Source: Bacteroidales bacterium UBA3856
Lineage (GTDB): Bacteria > Bacteroidota > Bacteroidia > Bacteroidales > UBA932
Assembly: GCA_002392525.1 (NCBI GenBank)
Contig: DGHE01000114.1
Span: 1-8,906, forward strand
Reading direction: 5' to 3'
Length of the DNA stretch: 8,906 nt
Shown: piece after piece, positions 1 to 5,886 of the stretch
How positions within the stretch are numbered: the stretch's first letter is position 1
How the letters are laid out: the number at the start of each line of letters is the position of its first letter
Made by a program: the position numbers and the translations under genes
The notes under the pieces: generated by a model
The model's input: the letters and a program-made list of their open reading frames with translations, nothing else
Databases searched by the model: none
Told to the model about the DNA's origin: nothing

Positions 1-209
1 AGACCGTCAAGAGCCATACACACCGCACGGCCATCGACTGGATTGAAATTGCACGCCTGAACATGGCCAAGCAGCTGCTGCGCAACCGTTCCCTCTCCAT
101 CGCCGAGATAGCAGAAAAGACCGGCCTTGTGGACCAGTCTTACTTTTCACGTTTCTTCAAGAAGAAGATGGGAATCACTCCCTCGGAGTATCGCAACAGC
201 GGCCTCTAG
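1..209 (+). CDS. AraC-type transcriptional regulator, C-terminal end only
   Basis: Reading from base 3, the frame is open to a TAG at 207-209 and gives 68 residues; the start lies outside the window. The sequence fits the second half of an AraC/XylS DNA-binding domain. It has the RLNMAKQLLRN helix, then the second helix-turn-helix SIAEIAEKTGLVDQSYFSRFFKK, and the family ending KKMGITPSEYR. In this family the fragment contacts one half of the promoter site. The effector or sensor domain, which would tell what the regulator responds to, is not visible, so it could be a one-component AraC protein or the output end of a hybrid two-component sensor, common in Bacteroidota. It converges on the minus-strand operon to its right, sharing a CTAG with that operon's last stop, so it is not obviously that operon's regulator. 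Confidence 0.9.
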   Translation, partial: TVKSHTHRTAIDWIEIARLNMAKQLLRNRSLSIAEIAEKTGLVDQSYFSRFFKKKMGITPSEYRNSGL

Positions 210-613
210 CGGGTTTTCTCTGCTACGTATTCGTAATTCTTGATACCCAGGAGCTTTCCCTTGGGGTTGTAGGTGTACTGTACCTTCTTGCGGCCAAACT
301 CGTTGTATTCGAATTTCTTGTAGGTCTGGAGGCGGTTGCGGTTGTCGTAGACGTATTCGGTGGTCACTTTGCCGGCGGCGTCCCGCTCGAAGCGCTTGCG
401 CCATTTTTGACCCATGCTGTCGTACTCGATTTCTTCTATTTTCTGGCCGGCAGGGCTATAGGTTGTAACATGGTCCAGTACCTTGTGTCCGCCGCGGGGA
501 TCTGTGTTCCACTCCTTAATCACCAGATTCCGCTTGTCCAGCTGGGCTTCCTGCGCAGTGCCGACAAGGGGAAAGAGAAGGCCCAGGGCCGCAATCAAAA
601 TCCATTTCTTCAT
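206..613 (-). CDS. Small exported protein with YD-like tandem repeats
   Basis: This 135-residue protein starts MKKWILIAALGLLFPLVGTA and continues QEA. That is a typical Sec signal peptide with a likely signal peptidase I cut between A20 and Q21; there is no lipobox cysteine, so it is probably periplasmic or released. The mature part is built from about six degenerate units of 12-14 residues with the pattern Y-x3-G followed by charged and aromatic residues. The glycines fall near G56, G68, G81, G107 and G119, with N93 in the missing place. This resembles YD/RHS-type or YwqK/MORN-like beta repeats, but the protein is far too short to be an RHS toxin. Function unknown. Its ATG overlaps the trmO stop by four bases (ATGA), so it is the last gene of a coupled operon. 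Its TAG overlaps the stop of the convergent AraC gene. Confidence 0.85.
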   Translation of the reverse strand: MKKWILIAALGLLFPLVGTAQEAQLDKRNLVIKEWNTDPRGGHKVLDHVTTYSPAGQKIEEIEYDSMGQKWRKRFERDAAGKVTTEYVYDNRNRLQTYKKFEYNEFGRKKVQYTYNPKGKLLGIKNYEYVAEKTR

Positions 614-1269
614 ATTATTTCTGCTTTTAATACCGTTAGGGTTCCGTCACTTACGGAGAACCGGATGTTCCTTTTATCGAAAACCATGCCATATTCCCGG
701 CCGGGGGTGTCCTGGTAGGCGGGGCGGGGATCCAGGGACAGGACCTCGGTGAGCGCCTCTCTCTGGGCCTGGGTCAGCGGCAGTTCTTCGGGGATCACCA
801 CCTGCAGCCGGGCCTCGGGTGCGCCGCTTACGAAGCCCGAGCGGGCCTCCGGGTAGGCATCGGCATAGGGGATGTAGGGCTTGATATCATAGATGGGAGT
901 GCCGTCCATGAGGTCCGCTCCCCTTACCACCAGTTCCAGATCACTTACGGAGATCAGTTCCACACAGGAAAGTCCCAGCGGATTGGGCCTGAAGGGAGAA
1001 CGCGTAGCCCAGACGCCCATGGCGGTGTTTCCGCCCAGACGAGGAGGGCGGACAGTGGGCTGCCATTCCCCTTTTGCCGGCCTGTTGGCACTGAAACCCC
1101 AGATGAGCCACAGCCGCTCAAAACCTTCTATCCCGCGCAGGGCTTCCCGTACGGCATAGACTTCTGTAAAGACAATGCGGCCTTCCACCCCGGCAAGGGA
1201 GCTCTGGCGGGGAATGCCGAACTTCTCGCCGAAGGGGCCGTGGTAGTAAGCGACAGGGATAATCTCCAT
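610..1269 (-). CDS. trmO: tRNA (t6A37) N6-methyltransferase TrmO (TsaA/UPF0066 family)
   Basis: The 219-residue product carries the hallmarks of the TsaA/TrmO family. RPPRLGG (about residues 74-80) is followed by GVWATRSPFRPNPLGLS (85-101) and by DLMDGTPIYDIKPYIPY (119-135). The C-terminal part ends DPRPAY...REYGMVFDKRNIRFSV, as in E. coli YaeB, which is slightly longer (about 235 residues). Known members use S-adenosylmethionine to methylate N6-threonylcarbamoyladenosine at position 37 of threonine tRNA, giving m6t6A, which modestly improves decoding. They have a single-sheet beta-barrel fold unlike other methyltransferases. The ATG at 1269 overlaps the upstream stop by one base (TGATG), and the TGA overlaps the next gene's ATG, so translation is probably coupled on both sides. 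No key motif is missing. Identification is firm; the tRNA substrate is inferred from the family. Confidence 0.93.
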   Translation of the reverse strand: MEIIPVAYYHGPFGEKFGIPRQSSLAGVEGRIVFTEVYAVREALRGIEGFERLWLIWGFSANRPAKGEWQPTVRPPRLGGNTAMGVWATRSPFRPNPLGLSCVELISVSDLELVVRGADLMDGTPIYDIKPYIPYADAYPEARSGFVSGAPEARLQVVIPEELPLTQAQREALTEVLSLDPRPAYQDTPGREYGMVFDKRNIRFSVSDGTLTVLKAEII

Positions 1270-2516
1270 CAGGACAGGTATTTACCGTGGCACCGGCAGT
1301 AGCGGAGACCGCTGCCGCAGGGGCAGGGATCGTTGGGCGCCACGTGCGGGATAGCGAATCCCATGGGCAGGAAGTCGGAATTGAGGTCGGTGGCAAAGCC
1401 GTCGGTGATGGTGGGCTCGGGCATAGTCCAGTGAGGATAATCCTCCTCTTCCGATGCTGCCTCTGCGGCCTTGTTTTCTTCCCGCAAACGGGTTTTCCAG
1501 ATGCTCCAGTCGGCCTTGAGCAGGCCGGTATCGGCGGCGTTGCGGCCGCAAAGCACCCACTTGGGAACGCTGTCGGCATACTGGGCTACAATCTCGCAGC
1601 AGGCCAGCCAGCTGTCGTCGTCCAGCTCGGGATAAAGCGGGCTGTCGATGAGCGGCTGGAAGAGGGCGTCGTTGATGCTCTCGGTGTACTGGGCCTCTAC
1701 CCAGGTGTCGTGCAGGGCCTTGACGAGTTCGAATCCTTCATAGCCCACGCGGCGGTACATCTGCTCCAACTGCATACCGGCCTTGGTTTTCATGCCCACG
1801 GTAAAGTACGGGGCTCCGGAACCGGCCTCCCGTGCCTCCTGGGGCGTAAACGTAGCAAAACCGCGCTGCTTGAGTTCCTCACGGCGGGTAAAGATTTCGT
1901 CTATATTTTCCACACAGGGACTGCATACGTAGTCGCCCCAGCGATCATTGTAGCGGTACATCTTCACCAACGGGCTCTGGGCCAGCATCCGGGACAAACG
2001 GTCAAAGTCCGGGTTTTTGTGCATCTGCTCATACCACTCCATCACCACATCCAGGAAATGCTCCGTGGACAGGATGCCATAGAGGTTCAGGAAACCCAGA
2101 CACACGCGTTCCAGTTCAAACTGGCCGTTTCTTTCTCCACTGCGGATAACCTTGTCAATATCCGGCGATACAATGTCGTATACCTCCCGGCTGATCCACA
2201 CTTTATGATGGTGTTCGTCGGAATCATCATACTCCACGATTCCGGTTACTTCGAGAAGGGACGGATAATCGGCAAAATCCATGTACTGGATTTTATCGGG
2301 GCCGGCATGCACCAGGTCCCTCAGGAGCCGCACATCTCGCTCCAGCAGGTGCGACATCCAGCGGCGCGGTTCGGCCTTGAGATAGTCGTCCATCTGGTCC
2401 ACCAGCTGCGACTTCCGGATCCTCGGGCTCACGTCCCGCCCCAAAAGCGCCGCAAGGTCTTCCAGTTCCGGTTTGCCAAACCCATCCAATATGGTATGTA
2501 GCGTACGTTCTTTCAT
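1269..2516 (-). CDS. SEC-C zinc-motif protein with SAP-like N-terminus
   Basis: From the ATG at 2516 the protein has 415 residues. It ends in a SEC-C motif, NDPCPCGSGLRYCRCHGKY, with ligands in the pattern C398-x-C400-x8-C409-H410. This zinc-binding tail is known from SecA, where it contacts SecB and ribosomes, and from many unrelated proteins. Residues about 9-46 (ILDGFGKPELEDLAALLG, then RIRKSQLVDQMDDYL) look like a SAP/Rho-N helix-extension-helix, a fold often used for nucleic-acid binding. The roughly 350 residues between are acidic, helical and unrecognised. The frame also stays open upstream to an ATG at 2582, but those 22 residues are read from a repeat and include the promoter, so the 2516 start is preferred. 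It is first in an operon with trmO. That suggests, without proof, a role near translation or protein quality control. Confidence 0.85.
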   Translation of the reverse strand: MKERTLHTILDGFGKPELEDLAALLGRDVSPRIRKSQLVDQMDDYLKAEPRRWMSHLLERDVRLLRDLVHAGPDKIQYMDFADYPSLLEVTGIVEYDDSDEHHHKVWISREVYDIVSPDIDKVIRSGERNGQFELERVCLGFLNLYGILSTEHFLDVVMEWYEQMHKNPDFDRLSRMLAQSPLVKMYRYNDRWGDYVCSPCVENIDEIFTRREELKQRGFATFTPQEAREAGSGAPYFTVGMKTKAGMQLEQMYRRVGYEGFELVKALHDTWVEAQYTESINDALFQPLIDSPLYPELDDDSWLACCEIVAQYADSVPKWVLCGRNAADTGLLKADWSIWKTRLREENKAAEAASEEEDYPHWTMPEPTITDGFATDLNSDFLPMGFAIPHVAPNDPCPCGSGLRYCRCHGKYLS

Positions 2517-2523
2517 GGAACTG

Positions 2524-2555
2524 CAAAGATACGAGTTTTTCTTTAACCGCCCAAA
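2524..2555 (-). promoter_or_regulatory. Bacteroidota-type promoter of the SEC-C/trmO operon
   Basis: On the minus strand TTTG (2555-2552) is followed after exactly 20 bases by TATCTTTG (2531-2524). This matches the phylum's TTTG-N19-21-TAnnTTTG promoter pattern. The -7 box ends only seven bases before the ATG at 2516, so transcription should start about four bases upstream of that ATG. This also excludes the longer reading of the gene. Confidence 0.8.
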
Positions 2556-2559
2556 ACAC

Positions 2560-2630
2560 GGCATTTTTGCCATTTTTGCCAAGTTTTACCCGAGCCCGGC
2601 CGCGAAACTTGGCATTTTTGCCGTTTTTGC
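2560..2630. repeat. Two pairs of 9-base repeats, 51 bases apart, around an inverted repeat
   Basis: The unit CATTTTTGC occurs in tandem at 2562-2570 and 2571-2579, then again at 2613-2621, followed by the variant CGTTTTTGC at 2622-2630. The 20-base blocks 2560-2579 and 2611-2630 differ at one position. Between them GCCAAGTTT (2578-2586) pairs perfectly with AAACTTGGC (2605-2613) across an 18-base GC-rich spacer. The array begins four bases upstream of the -33 box of the SEC-C promoter. It could be a protein-binding array or a small mobile repeat; nothing shows which. Confidence 0.75.
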
Positions 2631-2719
2631 TCGATTTCACGACGAAAAGTCAGGGGCTTTGGCCGCAGGAGTAATCGGCAGAAAATAGTGTGGCACTTAT
2701 CTCATTGACTACCAATCGA

Positions 2720-2766
2720 TTAGCACAACTGACGGGTACTCAAAAGCAACCCGTCAGTTGTGCTAA
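2720..2766. terminator. Perfect 18-bp stem-loop downstream of the channel-like gene; possible terminator
   Basis: TTAGCACAACTGACGGGT (2720-2737) and ACCCGTCAGTTGTGCTAA (2749-2766) are exact reverse complements around an 11-base loop. The structure starts 70 bases beyond the stop of the minus-strand membrane-protein gene, where a transcript end is expected, and before the next promoter. There is no T-run on the minus-strand exit side (TCGATTGG), so a classical intrinsic terminator is not supported. It might instead be an RNA-stabilising hairpin or a REP-like element. The dyad is certain; the function is not. Confidence 0.45.
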
Positions 2767-2789
2767 CTTATTAATTATTAACGACTTAA

Positions 2790-2826
2790 GCGCCACGCCT
2801 GCGCGTCATGGACAAGGCGCCACGCC
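2790..2826. repeat. Short direct repeat GCGCCACGCC
   Basis: GCGCCACGCC occurs at 2790-2799 and again at 2817-2826, just past the stop of the membrane-protein gene. GCGCC at 2790-2794 can also pair with GGCGC at 2816-2820, making a weak hairpin. I see nothing else in 2767-2836, and nothing recognisable in 2631-2719 of this 320-base gap. Confidence 0.4.
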
Positions 2827-2836
2827 ATCCGGAACG

Positions 2837-4921
2837 CTATTTCGTGCTAAGAAGAGCGCGCTTGAGGGCGAGCCAGCACAGGTGCTTGGCTTCTTCGTCG
2901 GGAATGAGGCTGTAGGGAACCAGGTTCTTGATCTTTTTGTTGAGCTCGTCCTGCTCGCCGGCGCCGTCAATGTAACCGGCGGCTTCCAGAGCGGTCATCC
3001 AGTGCAGGTGTTCGCTGGCGGCCAGGTATTCCATTACCTTATACTGTGCCTTGGTGCCGGTGAAGTGCACGGGATTCTGGGGATCCAGTTCGTCGGGAAT
3101 GAGGTTGGCTGCGTCCCGGAGACTTTCCGGGCACAGGGTGACCAGGGTGGGTGCGAAGAGACCCCGGCCGATATCGCCGGCCTGCTTGCGGAGCAGTTCC
3201 TGGCGGTTCAGGAGCTCGTTTCCACTGCGGCCGCGGATGCTGCGGCTACGCTCTTCCCACACCGACTGGGCATCTTCTCCGGCAGGAACCGGCATGCAGG
3301 CCAGGGCGCGCTGCTTGAGAGTCTTTCCGGTTGCAATGTCCAGGTTCCAGATTCTCTCGGGCAGGCCGAAGGGATGAATGACCCGGATTCCGGCAGGACA
3401 GTAGCTCCCGTTGTAGAAGTCGATGAGCTTGATCATTTCGGCATCGGCCTGGGTGGCCCTTACGAGGATGCACATGTGCGAGAGGTCTTTCCCGTAGCGG
3501 GCGGCTTCCTGCAGCAGCTGGACGGCGATTTCCACGTTATGCGGGCCCTTGTCCACCGTGACCACCACGTAGGTGAGCGACGGCAGCGACATGGCAAAGT
3601 CCAGCCAGAACTGAGACGAGCCGATGGATGCCGAAAGCCACTCGATGTTGGCGTCGTAGCGAAGGGCGGGCGTCCGGTTCAGGAATTCTCCCTTGAGCGA
3701 TTCGATCTGGGGGTCGAACACCTTGAATGTATTGTTGACGGGCTGCATGTCCTTGTCGATGAACGAGCCAAATTCATAGAGATAGCGAAGAGCCTCCTGG
3801 CCGGCTTCTCCAAAGCCGATGAGAAGGGACGTACTGGGTTTCTCAATATAGCCCAGCGATTCTCCCTTGGCATTACGGGCGATGTTCGCAAAGTGGATGG
3901 GATGCAGCTGCGGCTGGTTTTGCCGGAGCTCGTTGAACGACATTTCCGGCAGGTTGAGCACGCGGACGCGGTCTCCCATGGAGGCAAGGAGGGACGTGTA
4001 GCTGTTGACCCGGTAGCTGTAGCATAGGATTTTGGCCTTGACATCGGGGTCTGTGGCCAGGTGCTTGAGCAGGATGACGTTATCTTCTTCGTTGGGCGAG
4101 AGGAGATAGAGGTTGGTGTCCGGGCTGTTGATCCAGGGGGCCAGTTTGGCAAGGCCGATGGCCTGGCTCAAGGACTGGGTGTTGCCGGATTCGGGCATAC
4201 GGCCCTTCAGAAGAACGAATCGGCTGCTGCCCAGCTGGTTCTCCAGCGAAAGCTCTTTCTGGTGCCCAAAGATATTGGAGATGAGTTCGCCGATGGAAAG
4301 CTCGGAGTGATGGTGTTCGTCGCCGGGAAACTCGATGAGGATGACGTCTCCCTGCTTGTCCTTATTGGCTGCGGCCTCCCACTCTTTGAGGATGGACTGC
4401 GCAAAGGCCTTGGAGTGGTTGTCGAGCCCCAGGAAGATGTGGTTCTTGCGTTTGCCGCGCCCTGCATTGCGCGCATGGCTGATGAGCCAGGTGCGGTCCC
4501 GGAGGCGGCGCGGCATGATGAGGAGCACCATGCTCAGGGTGAAGGCGATGATGAACGCAAGGATGGTGAGGTATGCCAGCATGTATCCGGGCTCGTGGAA
4601 GATGACCGCGGCAATGATATCGTCGAACACTACGGTGTGGCCGATGAACATCTCGAGGGCCGCCACCAGGGAAACCATCACGAGCTGGATCCAGTTTCCT
4701 TCTGTAACCGTATGGGAGGAGTTGGCCAGAAGGACGACGTGCATGGCGGTTCCGGCCACAAGGAGCAGCCCGAAGATGGCGACGATGGCCCAGCGGTGCC
4801 CCTTCCGGTTCAGGTGGATGAGTGACAGGATAAAGCCTGCCGTAGCGGCCAGAAGAAGGAAGGCCCATGCAATCATTAACGGCGTGGACACGGGGAAGTC
4901 GGGGGTGGGTACACTGTGCAT
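2837..4921 (-). CDS. Channel-like membrane protein with two TrkA-N/RCK-like domains and a RyR-like C-terminus
   Basis: The protein has 694 residues. Four hydrophobic segments, at about 14-37, 43-66, 77-99 and 113-136, suggest a membrane domain, followed by a basic stretch (PRRLRDR, GRGKRKN). Two Rossmann-like units follow. The first begins near residue 161 (HIFLGLDNHSKAF, strand ILIEF at 194-198). The second, near 365 (SLLIGFGEAGQEAL), has the glycine-rich loop and a later acidic strand end (KVFD, 400-403), as in nucleotide-binding RCK/TrkA-N domains. The C-terminus, about 631-690 (EHLHWMTALEAAGY, then LVPYSLIPDEE), resembles the ryanodine-receptor repeat found in bacterial TrkA-N proteins. 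There is no T-x-G-Y-G potassium filter, so the transported ion, if any, is unknown. The start at 4921 is supported by a -7 box 26 bases upstream. It is transcribed alone, divergent from the glycine cleavage operon. Fold assignment is reasonable; function is inference. Confidence 0.8.
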   Translation of the reverse strand: MHSVPTPDFPVSTPLMIAWAFLLLAATAGFILSLIHLNRKGHRWAIVAIFGLLLVAGTAMHVVLLANSSHTVTEGNWIQLVMVSLVAALEMFIGHTVVFDDIIAAVIFHEPGYMLAYLTILAFIIAFTLSMVLLIMPRRLRDRTWLISHARNAGRGKRKNHIFLGLDNHSKAFAQSILKEWEAAANKDKQGDVILIEFPGDEHHHSELSIGELISNIFGHQKELSLENQLGSSRFVLLKGRMPESGNTQSLSQAIGLAKLAPWINSPDTNLYLLSPNEEDNVILLKHLATDPDVKAKILCYSYRVNSYTSLLASMGDRVRVLNLPEMSFNELRQNQPQLHPIHFANIARNAKGESLGYIEKPSTSLLIGFGEAGQEALRYLYEFGSFIDKDMQPVNNTFKVFDPQIESLKGEFLNRTPALRYDANIEWLSASIGSSQFWLDFAMSLPSLTYVVVTVDKGPHNVEIAVQLLQEAARYGKDLSHMCILVRATQADAEMIKLIDFYNGSYCPAGIRVIHPFGLPERIWNLDIATGKTLKQRALACMPVPAGEDAQSVWEERSRSIRGRSGNELLNRQELLRKQAGDIGRGLFAPTLVTLCPESLRDAANLIPDELDPQNPVHFTGTKAQYKVMEYLAASEHLHWMTALEAAGYIDGAGEQDELNKKIKNLVPYSLIPDEEAKHLCWLALKRALLSTK

Positions 4922-4952
4922 CTTTGTACGGTCTAAACTAAATCGTACAAAG
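4922..4952. promoter_or_regulatory. 9+9 inverted repeat at the start of the membrane-protein gene (putative operator)
   Basis: CTTTGTACG (4922-4930) and CGTACAAAG (4944-4952) are perfect reverse complements separated by 13 AT-rich bases. One arm touches the ATG at 4921 and the other covers most of the -7 box. The predicted transcript starts near 4944, so the RNA would lack most of one arm. A DNA operator therefore fits better than an RNA hairpin. Confidence 0.6.
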
Positions 4953-4955
4953 GTA
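4948..4955 (-). promoter_or_regulatory. Putative -7 box (TACCTTTG) of the membrane-protein gene
   Basis: TACCTTTG on the minus strand matches TAnnTTTG and lies 26 bases before the ATG at 4921. No TTTG is present 19-21 bases upstream of it, so the promoter may need an activator or be weak. Confidence 0.6.
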
Positions 4956-5006
4956 AGAAAATTCTCCTAAACATATATTATAAGGGAGGGGTTGGACGCA
5001 CATTGA

Positions 5007-5065
5007 TTATCGAGACTCGATAATAACAAAAATGTTATACGTGATAACGTGAATGTTTCAGAAAC
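5007..5065. promoter_or_regulatory. Cluster of palindromes in the divergent intergenic region
   Basis: Four dyads lie side by side. TTATCGAG-A-CTCGATAA (5007-5023) is a perfect 17-base palindrome with a single central base. ATAACA-AAAA-TGTTAT spans 5023-5038, GTTAT-ACGTG-ATAAC spans 5034-5048, and GTTTC-A-GAAAC spans 5055-5065. They sit between the two divergent promoters, where regulator sites are expected. The first is the strongest candidate; the shorter AT-rich ones may be chance. Confidence 0.5.
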
Positions 5066-5126
5066 GAATATACAACATATTACAAACTTCTCCTAAAGAA
5101 CCGTGTAAAAAAGCGTAAAGAAGCAT

Positions 5127-5163
5127 ATACTGTTGTATAGTATGCCAAAAATGACTACCTTTG
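5127..5163 (+). promoter_or_regulatory. Promoter of the arginase-like/gcv operon, with a dyad over the -33 element
   Basis: GTTG (5132-5135) is followed after 20 bases by TACCTTTG (5156-5163), a good match to the Bacteroidota promoter pattern apart from G for T in the first position. The -7 box ends four bases before the ATG at 5168, so the messenger should be almost leaderless. ATACT (5127-5131) and AGTAT (5139-5143) form a dyad around the -33 element, suggesting a possible repressor site. Confidence 0.72.
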
Positions 5164-5167
5164 AAAG

Positions 5168-5869
5168 ATGAAAGACATCCTGGTCACAGACTTTTCAGGC
5201 ACCGCAGAGGCCGAAGGATTCCTGCCCTGGCTGCAGGAAAACGGAGCCGCCGTGGAGTACCGGGACTGGAAAAGGTGGGAAGGAGTCTGCTGCTACTGCG
5301 ACGCGGATGCCCAGGCAAGAATCCTGGCCCATCTTCCTCCGGAGCCGCTCCCGAAGCTGCGCTGGACAGACAGTGGAGACTACCACTACATGAGCTGCCT
5401 CCTTGCCGGAAACGAAAAGGCTCCCTTTCACCTGGTTCTTGTGGACAACCACCCCGACAACCAGGAACCGGCCTTTGGCGGAGGAGTGCTCAGCTGCGGA
5501 GGCTGGGTGAAGACCCTCCGGGAGTCCTGTCCGCTTCTGAGGGACGTCCTTACCATCGGCCCGGAAGACTGTCCGGATGACATCCCTGAGGGATGGCTGG
5601 AGGAGCGGCGCGGAGAAAGGGTCTATGTCTCGCTGGACAGGGATGTGATGGGCCGGGAATGGGCCCGCACGGACTGGAGCCAGGGAGAGCATTCGCTGGA
5701 GGATGTGATGCGCATGCTGGGAAAACTGCTCAGCGGCGTGGTGCAGGTGGTGGCGGTAGATGTATGCGGGGCACTTTCCGTGGAGAAAGGCGCTTCGCCG
5801 GAAGACCTCCGCATTAACGGGGAAACCAGCCGGGAACTTTACGCATATTTAAAGAAACACTTAAAATAA
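5168..5869 (+). CDS. Arginase/ureohydrolase-fold enzyme of unknown substrate
   Basis: This 233-residue protein keeps, in order, the metal-binding motifs of the arginase/agmatinase/formiminoglutamase fold. GDYH (H73) stands for the usual GGDHS, LVLVDNHPDNQ (D93, H95, D97) for DAHxD, and YVSLDRDVMGREWARTDWSQG (D157, D159) for the SxDxDxxDP...PG segment. All six expected ligands of a two-manganese centre are therefore present. Known relatives hydrolyse guanidino or formimino groups, releasing urea or formamide. The protein is clearly shorter than the usual 300 or so residues, the DxDxxDP proline is replaced, and GGDHS is altered, so the substrate cannot be named. It has no signal peptide and is probably cytoplasmic. 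It is 17 bases upstream of gcvT with no promoter seen between, so it probably leads the glycine cleavage operon. Fold assignment is fairly sure; activity is open. Confidence 0.78.
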   Translation: MKDILVTDFSGTAEAEGFLPWLQENGAAVEYRDWKRWEGVCCYCDADAQARILAHLPPEPLPKLRWTDSGDYHYMSCLLAGNEKAPFHLVLVDNHPDNQEPAFGGGVLSCGGWVKTLRESCPLLRDVLTIGPEDCPDDIPEGWLEERRGERVYVSLDRDVMGREWARTDWSQGEHSLEDVMRMLGKLLSGVVQVVAVDVCGALSVEKGASPEDLRINGETSRELYAYLKKHLK

Positions 5870-5886
5870 AACACATAACACTTCCT

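Noticed and set aside
206..613. RHS toxin or polymorphic toxin fragment
   Set aside because: The repeats are YD-like, but the protein is complete at 135 residues, with its own signal peptide and no toxin domain or RHS core.
1287..2501. Long open frame (404 codons) on the plus strand, antisense to the SEC-C gene
   Set aside because: It has no family motifs and no start signals, and it mirrors the codon pattern of a clear minus-strand gene. The same holds for the long antisense frames at 2690-4027 (+), 5890-7059 (-) and 7487-8329 (-).
2517..2582. N-terminal extension of the SEC-C protein to an ATG at 2582
   Set aside because: The extra 22 residues (MAKMAKMPCF...) are read from the 9-base repeats and from the promoter itself, so this stretch lies mostly upstream of the predicted transcript start.
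2720..2766. Integron attC site or CRISPR repeat
   Set aside because: The arms lack the attC core RYYYAAC/GTTRRRY and are perfectly paired without the usual unpaired bases. There is only one copy, so it is no CRISPR array.
4922..5167. Glycine riboswitch ahead of the gcv operon
   Set aside because: No glycine aptamer core was recognised, and the promoter lies so close to the ATG that the transcript has no leader to hold one.
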